Source of the DNA: Amycolatopsis decaplanina DSM 44594
Lineage (GTDB): Bacteria; Actinomycetota; Actinomycetes; Mycobacteriales; Pseudonocardiaceae
Length of the DNA: 64,000 nt
NCBI RefSeq assembly: GCF_000342005.1
Contig: NZ_AOHO01000071.1
Span: 1-64,000, forward strand
Direction of reading: 5' to 3'
The position numbers and the translations under genes were made by a program. Below are positions 9,300 through 17,254 of this stretch, piece by piece (the stretch's first letter is position 1; each line of letters begins with the position of its first letter). The notes beneath the pieces are model-generated. The model had not been told where the DNA came from and ran no database searches. It saw nothing but the letters and a program-made list of their open reading frames with translations.

Positions 9300-9853
9300 G
9301 CGAGGCCGCGCCGGTTCCGGACGAGGAACTGGCGGCCAGGGCCGCCGGCGGGGACCACGCCGCCTTCGACACGCTGGTCCGGCGGCACACGGCCAGGATG
9401 TACCGCGTGGCGCTGCGGATCACCGGCAGCACGTCGGAAGCCGAGGACGTCGTCCAGGAGGCCTGGCTCTCCGCGTGGCGCGCGCTGCCCGGGTTCCGGT
9501 ACGAGTCCGCGGTGTCCACTTGGCTCTACCGGGTGACGACGAACGGTGCCCTGCGCCAGGTCCGGCGCCGGAAACCGACCGTTCCGCTCGACGAGGGCGA
9601 CGCGGGTGTCGTACCAGGTCCGGAGGGTCACGTGGTGAGCGCCGAACAGGTCGGCACGGTGCTGCGCGCGATCGCCGAACTCGACGTCGGCCAGCGGATC
9701 CCGCTGATTCTGCGAGAATTCGAAGGGTTGACCTACGACGAGGTGGCCGAGGTGCTGGAAGTCAGTGTGCCCGCTCTGCGCGCCCGCCTGCACCGCGCGA
9801 GGGTGGCATTGCTGGCGAAACTCGGCGACAACTTCCGATCCGGGGAACGGTGA
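9296..9853 (+). CDS. ECF-type RNA polymerase sigma factor
   Basis: A 185-residue sigma-70 family protein. Region 2 (about residues 22-88) includes EAEDVVQEAWLSAW; region 4 (about 120-172) includes LTYDEVAEVLEVSVPALRAR, a helix-turn-helix. There is no region 1 or 3, as expected of ECF sigma factors. The GTG start overlaps the previous stop by 4 nt. It is followed at once by a small Asp23-like protein in place of a classic zinc anti-sigma factor, and then by an Asp23/AmaP cluster, so an envelope-stress regulon is plausible. The open frame upstream of 9296 runs inside the previous gene and is ignored. Confidence 0.88.
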   Translation: MSEAAPVPDEELAARAAGGDHAAFDTLVRRHTARMYRVALRITGSTSEAEDVVQEAWLSAWRALPGFRYESAVSTWLYRVTTNGALRQVRRRKPTVPLDEGDAGVVPGPEGHVVSAEQVGTVLRAIAELDVGQRIPLILREFEGLTYDEVAEVLEVSVPALRARLHRARVALLAKLGDNFRSGER

Positions 9854-10278
9854 TGAGCGAGGATCCGCGCGACGACCCCCGGTGGCAGCAGGTGCGCGCC
9901 GCCGCGAGCCGTCCGGTGCCGACGCCGCCGGGGCTCGTCGAACGGGTGCTCCGCTCGGTCGGCGGCGTCCGCGGCAGGCACACCACCGCCCCGCTCGATC
10001 TGCCCTCGTCGGGTGGGAAGACCCAGGTGTCGGAACGGGCGCTGGTGCTGATGACCAGAAGCCTCGCCGCCGAGATCGGCCGCGACCTCGGCGGGGTCCA
10101 CGTGTCGGCCGTCGCGCTCGAAGAGGACGTGCTCCAGGTGCTGGTGACGATCCGGTTCGGCGTCGAAGCGGCCGTCGTGGAGCTGTTGCGTCACCGGGTC
10201 GGCGCGGCCCTGACCGGTCAGCTCGGGTCGGCCCCGCCCGCGATCAACGTCCACGTCGTCGACGTGCATCCGGACTGA
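9853..10278 (+). CDS. Asp23-like protein encoded with the ECF sigma factor
   Basis: A 141-residue protein. Residues 1-55 are polar and Pro-rich. Residues 56-141 (from KTQVSERALVLMTRSLAAEI) resemble a diverged Asp23/Gls24 domain. The ATG overlaps the sigma stop by one base (TGATG). Zinc anti-sigma motifs (HxxxCxxC) and membrane segments are absent, so it is not a conventional anti-sigma factor. A role in controlling or reporting for the sigma factor is inferred only from the tight coupling and from the Asp23 cluster downstream. Confidence 0.6.
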   Translation: MSEDPRDDPRWQQVRAAASRPVPTPPGLVERVLRSVGGVRGRHTTAPLDLPSSGGKTQVSERALVLMTRSLAAEIGRDLGGVHVSAVALEEDVLQVLVTIRFGVEAAVVELLRHRVGAALTGQLGSAPPAINVHVVDVHPD

Positions 10279-10297
10279 ACCCAGGTTCGAAAGTCGT

Positions 10298-10440
10298 GAC
10301 TCGCGTGATCGGACGCCGAACTGACGTGCTTAAAGGCGGATCACGCGTGACTGGACGCCGCACTCGGGTGTGCGGCCTCTGATCACGCGAGTTCGGCCTT
10401 CAAGCACGCGAGATCCGTCTCCGATCACGCGAGTTCGGCG
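10298..10440. repeat. Family C repeat cluster (CACGCGAGT units)
   Basis: Several copies of CACGCGAG(T/A)TC or its complement are packed here, for example GATCACGCGAGTTCGG at 10381-10396 and GATCACGCGAGTTCGGCG at 10423-10440, facing ACTCGCGTGATCGG near 10299. The same unit recurs at 49886-50005. The 311-nt gap 10279-10589 contains only this cluster and the leader of the Asp23 operon. Confidence 0.7.
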
Positions 10441-10589
10441 CCACGCCTCGAAGGCCGTCCCAGAACTGATTACCCCATCCGGGGGACACCGCGTGACGAC
10501 TCGGCATGCGCGCGTGTCCCGGTCGGTGAGAGCGTAGGGACCGCCGCGCGCGCAGGTCGCGCGGCACAGGCCGAGAAGGAGCGAACTTC

Positions 10590-11051
10590 ATGGCGCAGCC
10601 GAGCGCGAGCAAGCCCGACACCCCCTCGCTGGGGGCTGGGTCGGGATCGTCCCTCAACGAGGAAGGAGCCGCCGGCAAGACCACGATCTCGTCGGTGGTG
10701 GTGCAGAAGGTGGCGGGTCTCGCCACCCGCGAGGTGACCGGGATCCACGCGCTGGGCGGCGGGGTCTCACGGGCCTTCGGCGCGATCCGCGAGCGCATCC
10801 CCGGCTCCGGCACGGTCACCACGTCCGGTGTCTCGGTCGAGGTCGGCGAGAAGCAGGCGGCGATCGACCTCGACGTGGTCGTCGAGTACGGCGCCCGCAT
10901 CGTCGACGTCGCGCGGGCGGTGCGCCGCAACGTGATCGGCCAGGTCGAGCAGATCACCGGTCTCGAGGTGATCGAGGTCAACATCGCGGTCAACGACATC
11001 CACCTGCCCGACGAGAACGGCGGCGAGACCGAGACCTCGCGGGTCGAGTGA
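10590..11051 (+). CDS. Asp23/Gls24 family envelope stress protein
   Basis: A 153-residue Asp23-domain protein. Residues 1-35 are a low-complexity Ser/Gly/Pro leader; the Asp23 domain starts near KTTISSVVVQKVAGLATREVT and ends near EVIEVNIAVNDIHLP. In Staphylococcus, Asp23 coats the inner face of the membrane through the anchor AmaP and responds to alkaline and cell-wall stress. The gene has a good ribosome site (AAGGAG, 10575-10580). It opens an operon of five tightly spaced genes that supplies Asp23 twice, two membrane proteins and an AmaP-like anchor. Confidence 0.88.
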   Translation: MAQPSASKPDTPSLGAGSGSSLNEEGAAGKTTISSVVVQKVAGLATREVTGIHALGGGVSRAFGAIRERIPGSGTVTTSGVSVEVGEKQAAIDLDVVVEYGARIVDVARAVRRNVIGQVEQITGLEVIEVNIAVNDIHLPDENGGETETSRVE

Positions 11052-11227
11052 TGAACGGGACCCAGACCGGCCTGCTCGCCGGCCTCATCCTCGGCCTCGC
11101 CGCGACACAGGGCTTCACCGCGTTCCTGGTGACGCTGGCCGTCGGCGTCATCGGCCTCGTCCTCGGCCGCGTGCTCGACGGCGAACTCGACCTCGGCGAC
11201 TTGTTCGGCCGGGGCCGCGACAAATGA
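11051..11227 (+). CDS. DUF2273-like small membrane protein of the Asp23 locus
   Basis: A 58-residue protein, MNGTQTGLLAGLILGLAATQ and onward. Residues 6-44 form two closely spaced hydrophobic helices (an Ala/Gly-rich hairpin), followed by an acidic stretch and the basic end GRGRDK. DUF2273 proteins of this size lie beside Asp23 and AmaP in Firmicutes, which supports the call. The ATG overlaps the preceding stop by one base, and the stop overlaps the next Asp23 start by 4 nt (ATGA), so three proteins are translated in lockstep. Confidence 0.8.
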   Translation: MNGTQTGLLAGLILGLAATQGFTAFLVTLAVGVIGLVLGRVLDGELDLGDLFGRGRDK

Positions 11228-11589
11228 CCGTCCCGCCCGGCCCCGGCGACCTCGACGATCGCGGCACCCTCACCATCGCGCCGTCCGTGGTCCGCAAGAT
11301 CGCGCAGCACGCCGCGGACCAGGTCGACGGCACCACGCGCGCCGAGCGGCGGATCGCCGGACTCGGGCTGGGGACACACGGCGCGAGCGCGAAGGTCGGC
11401 GGCGAGGGCAACGACGTCGACCTCGTGCTCGACGTGGCGTTGAACTATCCGGCGCCGGTGCGGCGGATCGTCGGCGACCTGCGCGCCAAGGTCACCGAGG
11501 AGGTCGAGCGGATCACCTCGTACCAGGTCCGGGACATCTCGGTGACGGTCTCCGCGCTCCTGCCCGACATCGCGCCCCGCGTCCGCTAG
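11224..11589 (+). CDS. Second Asp23/Gls24 family protein
   Basis: A 121-residue protein that is nearly all Asp23 domain, from GTLTIAPSVVRKIAQHAADQ to YQVRDISVTVSALLPDI. It lacks the disordered N-terminal leader of the first copy. It is coupled to the DUF2273-like gene by a 4-nt overlap. Two unequal Asp23 paralogues in one operon suggest a hetero-oligomeric layer under the membrane; this is inference. Confidence 0.85.
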   Translation: MTVPPGPGDLDDRGTLTIAPSVVRKIAQHAADQVDGTTRAERRIAGLGLGTHGASAKVGGEGNDVDLVLDVALNYPAPVRRIVGDLRAKVTEEVERITSYQVRDISVTVSALLPDIAPRVR

Positions 11590-11603
11590 AAGGAGCAACC
11601 GGT

Positions 11604-12140
11604 ATGCGTTTGATCGTCCGCCTGCTGTCGGCCCTGATCGGGCTGGCGCTGGCCGCCGCAGGGGTCCTGCTGGCGCTGGAGGTCGGCTGGGGCTGGTGGC
11701 GGCCGGGGCGGGGGCCGCTGTTCGTCCCGTGGGACGACTGGCGGGACAGGCTCGCGCAACTGTCCTGGAGTGCTTCCACGGTCCGGTACCTCGCGATCGC
11801 CGTCGCGGTCGTGGGGTTGCTGCTGATCCTCGCGGCGGCCTCGGCCGGACGGCGCGCCATCCGGCTGACCGATCCGGCGAACGAGGTCAGCGTGACCACG
11901 TCGCCGCGTTCGCTGGCGAGACTGGTCGGGGTGACCGTGCGCGCGCAGGACAACGTCGCGGGCGCGAAGGTCACGGCCACCGCCAAGAAGATCCGTGTCC
12001 GCGCGACGAGCAGGCTGGAAACCGAAGGCGAGCTGCGGCCGCGGCTGCTGGAGACGGTCTCCGGTCTGCTCGACGACGTCCCCCTGGTGCGGCGGCCGAA
12101 GGTGTCGGTCGTCGTCGACTCCCCGAAGGACCGCCGATGA
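11604..12140 (+). CDS. DUF6286-type membrane protein of the Asp23 locus
   Basis: A 178-residue protein with two transmembrane segments (about 9-31 and 62-84, around YLAIAVAVVGLLLILAAA) and a cytoplasmic C-terminal half that contains two Val/Thr-rich strands. An AAGGAG ribosome site precedes the ATG. The layout of two helices plus a soluble domain matches AmaP, and the next gene has the same plan, so these two look like a pair of diverged anchors. The DUF number is my best recollection for this family. Confidence 0.7.
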   Translation: MRLIVRLLSALIGLALAAAGVLLALEVGWGWWRPGRGPLFVPWDDWRDRLAQLSWSASTVRYLAIAVAVVGLLLILAAASAGRRAIRLTDPANEVSVTTSPRSLARLVGVTVRAQDNVAGAKVTATAKKIRVRATSRLETEGELRPRLLETVSGLLDDVPLVRRPKVSVVVDSPKDRR

Positions 12141-12724
12141 CCCGTTCGGTCTCCGCCAAAGCACTCGGCCGGTCCACCGGCACGGAACGGACGCTGACCG
12201 TCCTCATCGGACTCCTCGCGGTGCTCGGCGGTGCAGCGGTGCTCGTGGTCGGCGCGGGTTGGCTCGGCACGTACCGCGCCGGCCGGCCGCTCGTCGATCC
12301 GATCGCTCTCGCCTGGCTGTCGCAGCACGCGCTCGCCGCCCGGATCGGCGCGATCGTGCTCGGTGTCCTCCTGCTGTGGCTGGGCCTGTGGTGGTTCTTC
12401 CGGTCACTGCGCCCGGAAGGCCGTCCGGACCTCGAACTCGACGACGACCTCGTGGTGACCTCTTCGGCCATCTCCGAGGCCGTCCGCCTCGACGCCGAGA
12501 CGGTCGACGGGGTCGGGCACGCCCGGGTCCGCGCGGTCGGCGACAAGGAGAACCCGGCCCTGCGGATCACGCTCTGGCTCGTCGAGGGCACCGACCTGAA
12601 ACGGGTCTGGGAGCAGCTCGACCTCACCGTGCTGGCCCGCGCGCGGGAATCGCTCGGGGTGGACGTCCTGCCGACCGCCGTCCGGATCGAACTCGACACG
12701 ACGGCACCGCAACGGGTGCGCTGA
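12137..12724 (+). CDS. amaP: AmaP-like alkaline shock membrane anchor
   Basis: A 195-residue protein with two membrane segments (about 22-45, LTVLIGLLAVLGGAAVLVVGAG; and about 72-95, IGAIVLGVLLLWLGLWWFF) and a C-terminal domain related to Asp23. AmaP anchors Asp23 at the membrane in Staphylococcus. The ATG overlaps the previous stop by 4 nt. It closes the Asp23 operon. The open frame begins earlier, but that part lies within the preceding gene. Confidence 0.75.
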   Translation: MTRSVSAKALGRSTGTERTLTVLIGLLAVLGGAAVLVVGAGWLGTYRAGRPLVDPIALAWLSQHALAARIGAIVLGVLLLWLGLWWFFRSLRPEGRPDLELDDDLVVTSSAISEAVRLDAETVDGVGHARVRAVGDKENPALRITLWLVEGTDLKRVWEQLDLTVLARARESLGVDVLPTAVRIELDTTAPQRVR

Positions 12725-12743
12725 CCACGCCGATGCGGCAAGA

Positions 12744-13832
12744 ATGGCCGTCATGTCGCTTCCCTTGACACCGCCGGTCAAACCGATGCTCGCCAAACCG
12801 GCGAAGGCGATCCCCGATTCCGGCGGGCTGCTGTTCGAGCCGAAGTGGGACGGGTACCGCTGCCTGGTGTTCCGCGACGGTGACGAACTGACCCTGCAGT
12901 CACGGTCGGAGAAGCCGCTCAACCGGTACTTCCCCGAGGTCGTCGAGCGGTTGAAGGCGGCACTGCCCGAGCGGATCGTGCTGGACGGCGAACTGGTGGT
13001 CGCCAGGGGCGGGAAGCTGGACTTCGACGCGCTCACCGACCGTGTCCACCCCGCCGAAAGCCGCATCAAGCTGCTGGCGGAACAGACCCCGGCCGAGTTC
13101 GTCGCGTTCGACCTGCTGGCGCTCGGCGACGAGTCCTATCTGGACGAACCGACGTCGAAGCGGCGGGAACGGCTGGAGAAACTGGCCTCCGACGGCATCC
13201 ACCTGACCCCGGCCACCGCGGATCCGGCGATCGCGCGGCATTGGTTCGAACTGTTCGAGGGCGCGGGACTCGACGGTGTCATCGGCAAACCGCTCGACGA
13301 GCCGTACACGCCCGGCAAACGCGTGCTGCTGAAGTACAAGCACTCGCGCACCGCCGACTGCGTGCTCGCTGGGCTGCGCTGGCACGTCGACGGCGAACCG
13401 GGAGAGATGGTCGGCTCGTTCCTGCTCGGGCTCTACGACGAGAACGGGGTGCTGCACCACCCCGGTGTCGTCGGATCGTTCCCGGTCACCCGCCGGCGTG
13501 AACTGGCCGAGGAACTGGCGCCGTTGATCACCGACGGCGCCGATCACCCCTGGCTGGGCGACAACGTGCGGGAGCACCAGCGGATCCCGGGCGGGATCAC
13601 CCGGTGGAAGTCCAAGGAAGCCCCGTGGGTGCCGGTGAAGCTGGAAAAGGTGGTCGAGGTCGGCTACGAGCACACGGAAGGCGGGTATCCGTCGCGGTTC
13701 CGCCACACCGCGCAGTTCAAACGCTGGCGCCCCGACCGCGAACCGGACTCCTGCACCTACGCCCAGCTCGACGAGGTCGCCCGCTACGACCTGGACGCGG
13801 TGTTCCGCGGCGAGGTCAAACGCACCCGCTAA
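12744..13832 (+). CDS. ligC: ATP-dependent DNA ligase, LigC type
   Basis: A 362-residue ATP-dependent DNA ligase. The nucleotidyl-transfer lysine lies in EPKWDGYRC (motif KxDGxR, residue about 34); ERIVLDGELVV, DGVIGK and LKYKHSR correspond to later nucleotidyltransferase motifs. An OB-fold domain follows. LigC enzymes seal single-strand breaks in actinobacteria and have been linked to base-excision repair. A second in-frame ATG at 12753 fits the family start slightly better, so the first three residues are uncertain. The LigD-type polymerase gene at 23106-24128 is separate, and Ku is not in the window. Confidence 0.9.
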   Translation: MAVMSLPLTPPVKPMLAKPAKAIPDSGGLLFEPKWDGYRCLVFRDGDELTLQSRSEKPLNRYFPEVVERLKAALPERIVLDGELVVARGGKLDFDALTDRVHPAESRIKLLAEQTPAEFVAFDLLALGDESYLDEPTSKRRERLEKLASDGIHLTPATADPAIARHWFELFEGAGLDGVIGKPLDEPYTPGKRVLLKYKHSRTADCVLAGLRWHVDGEPGEMVGSFLLGLYDENGVLHHPGVVGSFPVTRRRELAEELAPLITDGADHPWLGDNVREHQRIPGGITRWKSKEAPWVPVKLEKVVEVGYEHTEGGYPSRFRHTAQFKRWRPDREPDSCTYAQLDEVARYDLDAVFRGEVKRTR

Positions 13833-13903
13833 CCGAGGTCAAACACCCGACCTGCGAAGCTCACCACGAGCTTTTGTCATGCCCGGAAAGTGAGGACCAG
13901 CCC

Positions 13904-15469
13904 GTGCGCCCCGCCAGCACCGTCCGCCGCAGGCCACGGCTGTTCCTGATGACCACCGTGGTGACGGCCGTGCTCGCGGGCTGCACGGCGGGACCGTCGG
14001 TCCGGCCGGCGGTGATCGACAACGACGGCAAGCCGGATCCCGGCGGCCAGACGACGGCGCAGCAGGTACCGCTGCCGCCGCTCGCCGAACCGCGGTCTCC
14101 GTCCATCAAATGGGAGGACTGCGACGAAGCGACCCGGCAGCGGCTGGGACAGCCGTCCGTGCCGGACACGCTGAAGTTCTCCTGCGCCAGGGTGCCCACC
14201 ACGCTCGACGCGCCGGACCTGCCGGGTCGCGGGCTCTCGCGGCTGTCGGTGGTCAAGACCGGCGGCGGGCCGATCCCGCTCGTCTTGGTCAACGACGTCG
14301 ACGGTGAGCCGGGGTCGCTGTACGCCGCGCGGCTGGCCGCGACGCTGCCGCCCGAGTTCCTGCAGAAGTTCTCCCTGATCGGCGTGGACCGGCGCGGGAC
14401 CGGGTCGTCCGCGCCGGTGCAGTGCATCCCGGCGGAGATCCGCACCGATCTGCTCGGCGGCGATCCGGCGGCCGCCGACCTCGAAGGCGTCGTCGACGCG
14501 GCGCGCAAGGCTGGTCAGCAGTGCGCCATCGAACTGGACGACTCCCAGGTCGCGATGGACAGCTGGCGTGCCGCGGGTGACCTTGAGGAACTCCGTGAGC
14601 AACTGGGACTGGACAAGCTGCACGCGCTGGGCCGCGGTGACGGGTCGAAGGTCCTCGCCGAATACGCCGTGCGGTTCCCGGCCCAGGTCGGCCGGGTCAT
14701 GCTCGACGGGCTGCCCGACCCCGCCCCCGACGCGGCCGCCGTACAGGAGTCCGTCGCCGCGAGCGCGCAGGCCACCCTCGACGCGTTCGGCGCCGACTGC
14801 ATCGCGAGGGGCTGCCCGATCGGCGACGCCCGCTCGGCCGTGACCGCCGTCGCGGACCGGCTCCGCTCCGCCTCCGCGACGACCACCGACGGCGCGGAGA
14901 TCACCCCGGGGATCGCGCTGTACGCCATCTACTCCGGGCTCACGCAGCGCTCGCGCTGGGTCGAACTCGCCGAGGCGCTCAAGACCGCGCAGACCGGCGA
15001 TGTCACGCCGCTGGCGGCGTTCGCCGAACCGGTGCTGAAGGACTCCCGGGCGCGGCCTTCGCGGCTGGACGGCACGCTCGCGACCAAGTGCAACGACAGT
15101 GCGACCCGGCTCTCTGCCGAGGAACTCACGCGCGTGACCACGACTCTGCGCGACAAGTACCCGCAGTTCGGTGTCTTCGCCGCGCAGCAACTGGCTTGGT
15201 GCAGCCCATGGCCCGTGCGTCGTGAACCGCTCCCGCCCGCGGGCGCGCCGGGCGCTCCGCCGATCCTCGTCGCGGGCACCGCGACCGACCCGGTCACGCC
15301 GGAGCAGGGCACCGGCCGGGCTGTCGACCAGATGCCGAGCGCGGTGACGATCACCTGGCAGGGCGCCGGGCACGGCGCCCTGAGCCTCTCCCCCTGCGTC
15401 GCGGACGCGACCCGGGCCTTCCTGATCGACGGGAAGATCCCCGCCGACGGGACCCTTTGCCCCGCCTGA
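13904..15469 (+). CDS. TAP-like alpha/beta-hydrolase lipoprotein with altered nucleophile site
   Basis: A 521-residue exported protein. A signal peptide ends in the lipobox LAGC, so it is probably a lipoprotein. The fold is that of tripeptidyl-aminopeptidase-like hydrolases, including the C-terminal TAP domain; Asp (GTATDPVTPEQ) and His (GAGHGALS) of the triad are present. The nucleophile elbow, normally LGxSYG, reads LGRGDGS here, so the serine position is glycine. Position and size match Rv2672 of M. tuberculosis. Start: GTG at 13904 after a GAGGA ribosome site; the frame upstream is inside ligC. It may be a pseudo-enzyme or use another residue. Confidence 0.85.
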   Translation: MRPASTVRRRPRLFLMTTVVTAVLAGCTAGPSVRPAVIDNDGKPDPGGQTTAQQVPLPPLAEPRSPSIKWEDCDEATRQRLGQPSVPDTLKFSCARVPTTLDAPDLPGRGLSRLSVVKTGGGPIPLVLVNDVDGEPGSLYAARLAATLPPEFLQKFSLIGVDRRGTGSSAPVQCIPAEIRTDLLGGDPAAADLEGVVDAARKAGQQCAIELDDSQVAMDSWRAAGDLEELREQLGLDKLHALGRGDGSKVLAEYAVRFPAQVGRVMLDGLPDPAPDAAAVQESVAASAQATLDAFGADCIARGCPIGDARSAVTAVADRLRSASATTTDGAEITPGIALYAIYSGLTQRSRWVELAEALKTAQTGDVTPLAAFAEPVLKDSRARPSRLDGTLATKCNDSATRLSAEELTRVTTTLRDKYPQFGVFAAQQLAWCSPWPVRREPLPPAGAPGAPPILVAGTATDPVTPEQGTGRAVDQMPSAVTITWQGAGHGALSLSPCVADATRAFLIDGKIPADGTLCPA

Positions 15470-15473
15470 ACGA

Positions 15474-15519
15474 CTCGTGAGCGGTAAGGACGGTTAGAAC
15501 CGTCTTCGCCACTCACGAG
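15474..15519. repeat. Family A hairpin element, diverged copy
   Basis: Two 22-nt arms with four mismatches and a 2-nt centre, starting CTCGTGAG and ending CTCACGAG. It lies between the convergent hydrolase and DUF2630 genes, where a bidirectional terminator would be expected. Confidence 0.75.
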
Positions 15520-15531
15520 ACCCAGCACCCG

Positions 15532-15774
15532 CTACTGCCGGTAAGACTCCACCTCGCTGACGGGCCTTGCCGAAGCCTGGTCCGGATCCTCGTCGAACTC
15601 GACGCGTGCCCGCCGCTGCCGCAGCAGGTCCCAGCACTGGTCCAGCTGCTGTTCCACACTCGCGAGCCGGGACCGGTCGTCCGAGGTCAGCCCGGTGCCG
15701 ATCGCCCGCGAACGAAGTTCGTGCTCCTCGCTGACCAGCTCGTCGATCCGGCTGAGGATGTCACCGTCGGCCAT
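15532..15774 (-). CDS. DUF2630 family protein
   Basis: An 80-residue acidic, charged and probably helical protein beginning MADGDILSRIDELVSEEHEL. The pattern HELRSRAIGTGLTSDDRSRL and QLDQCWDLLRQRRARVEFDE is typical of DUF2630, a small actinobacterial family without a known function. The ATG is at 15774; the longer open frame upstream would run back through the thioredoxin gene. Only 90 nt separate it from the divergent thioredoxin gene, so the two may share regulatory sequence. Confidence 0.85.
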   Translation of the reverse strand: MADGDILSRIDELVSEEHELRSRAIGTGLTSDDRSRLASVEQQLDQCWDLLRQRRARVEFDEDPDQASARPVSEVESYRQ

Positions 15775-15864
15775 ACGCACCTCCCGCGAAACCTGGGTTG
15801 CTCCATCCGAGACGCTACGCGCATTCACGGGAATGCGCGTCCCTCCCGATTCGTTACGCCGGGC

Positions 15865-16221
15865 ATGAGCACTGTGGAGCTGACCGCCGCCAACTTCGAT
15901 CAGGTCGTTTCCGAGAACGACTTCGTGATCATCGACTTCTGGGCTGGCTGGTGCATGCCGTGCCGTCAGTTCGCGCCGACCTACGAGAAGGTGTCGGAAA
16001 ACCACGACGACATCGTGTTCGCGAGCGTCGACACCGAAGCCGAGCAGCAACTGGCCGCCGCGTTCGACGTGCGCTCGATCCCGACGCTCGCGGTGATCCG
16101 CGACAAGACGGTGATCTACGCCCAGCCGGGCGCGCTGCCGGAGAAGACGCTCGAAGACCTCATCCAGCAGGCGCGCGACATCGACATGGACAAGCTCAAG
16201 GAAGAGGCCCAAGAGGCCTGA
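15865..16221 (+). CDS. Thioredoxin family protein
   Basis: A 118-residue thioredoxin. The redox site is WCMPC (usual WCGPC) after the strand VIIDFWAGW; the cis-proline is in RSIPTLAV. It should act in the cytoplasm as a dithiol reductant or peroxidase partner. The acidic tail (DIDMDKLKEEAQEA) is longer than in classical TrxA. Start at the ATG at 15865 (MSTVELTAANFD), where thioredoxin homology begins. It ends just before a strong hairpin terminator. It is likely one of several thioredoxins in the genome. Confidence 0.9.
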   Translation: MSTVELTAANFDQVVSENDFVIIDFWAGWCMPCRQFAPTYEKVSENHDDIVFASVDTEAEQQLAAAFDVRSIPTLAVIRDKTVIYAQPGALPEKTLEDLIQQARDIDMDKLKEEAQEA

Positions 16222-16231
16222 CAAGCATGAA

Positions 16232-16275
16232 GAAGGGGCCCTTCCCGGCGGATTTCGCCGGGAAGGGCCCCTTTG
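16232..16275 (+). terminator. Terminator-like hairpin (family B)
   Basis: A perfect 18-bp stem, 16233-16250 with 16256-16273, around the loop GATTT, followed by TTTG. It lies between the convergent thioredoxin and putB genes. The AAGGGGCCCTTC core recurs, with changes, in the hairpins at 37181-37237 and 37421-37471. Confidence 0.8.
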
Positions 16276-16308
16276 TACTTCAGCGGAACCGTGCCACCGG
16301 GGACCGGG

Positions 16309-17238
16309 TCAGCCCCGGGTGGCGAGTCCGCGCAGGAAGAACGCCAGGTTCGCCGGGCGTTCCGCCAGCCTGCGCATGAAATAGCCGTACCATTCGTCGC
16401 CGTAGGGGACGTAGACGCGCATCGTCAGCTCGGCACCCGCGATCCGGCGCTGCTCTTCGGGACGGATCCCGTACAGCATCTGGAATTCGTGGTCGTCCGC
16501 CTTGCGGTCCGCGTCCGTCGCGAGCTTCTCGGCGATCGCGATCATCCGCGGGTCGTGCGAGGCGACCATCGGATAACCCTTGCCCTGCATGAGGATCTTC
16601 AGGCAGCGCACGTAGGACTTGTCCACTTCGGACTTGTCCTGGAACGCGACCTCTTCGGGTTCGGCGTACGCGCCCTTGCACAGCCGGACACGGGAGCCTT
16701 CCGTCGCCAGGTCGCGGCAGTCCTGCTCGGTGCGCCGCAGGTAGGCCTGCAGCACCGCGCCCACCCACGGGTACTCGGTGCGCAGTTCCCGCAGGATGCC
16801 CAGCGTCGAATCGGTGGTGGTGTGGTCCTCCATGTCGAGGGTCACCGTGGCACCGACCGCTTCGGCCGCCGCGCAGATCTTGCGGGCGTTCTCCAGCGCG
16901 ACCTTCTCGCCGTCGACGGGCAGGAACTGGCCCACGGCGGACAGCTTCACCGAGACGTCCGCGCCGAACGCGAGGCCGTCGGCCGCCAGCGCGGTCAGCA
17001 GCTCCTCGTAGGCGCGGACGGTCGTCGCGGCCTGCTCGGCGTCGGTGGTGTCCTCGCCGAGGTGGTCGAGGGTGACCCGGAGACCGTCGTCGGCCAGTTC
17101 GCGGACCACCCGGGCGGCGTCGGGCGTCTTCGAACCGGCGACGAACCGGCTCACCACCGATCGGGTGGCGGGGACGACCTCGACCAGCTTGCGCATCCGC
17201 TGGGATCGAGCGGCGGCGAGCAACGGGGCACGCAACAT
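16309..17238 (-). CDS. putB: Proline dehydrogenase
   Basis: A 309-residue FAD-dependent proline dehydrogenase (TIM barrel), the monofunctional Gram-positive/actinobacterial type. It oxidises L-proline to pyrroline-5-carboxylate at the membrane. Visible motifs are DMEDHTT, LQAYLRRTEQD, RLCKGAYAEP and the C-terminal YGDEWYGYFMRRLAERP, which carries the substrate-binding arginines. The ATG at 17238 is 6 nt from AGGAG; a GTG directly before it is less well spaced. It follows pruA by 16 nt, making a two-gene operon, and is divergent from a PucR regulator. Confidence 0.93.
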   Translation of the reverse strand: MLRAPLLAAARSQRMRKLVEVVPATRSVVSRFVAGSKTPDAARVVRELADDGLRVTLDHLGEDTTDAEQAATTVRAYEELLTALAADGLAFGADVSVKLSAVGQFLPVDGEKVALENARKICAAAEAVGATVTLDMEDHTTTDSTLGILRELRTEYPWVGAVLQAYLRRTEQDCRDLATEGSRVRLCKGAYAEPEEVAFQDKSEVDKSYVRCLKILMQGKGYPMVASHDPRMIAIAEKLATDADRKADDHEFQMLYGIRPEEQRRIAGAELTMRVYVPYGDEWYGYFMRRLAERPANLAFFLRGLATRG

Positions 17239-17254
17239 CACGGACTCCTGGATC

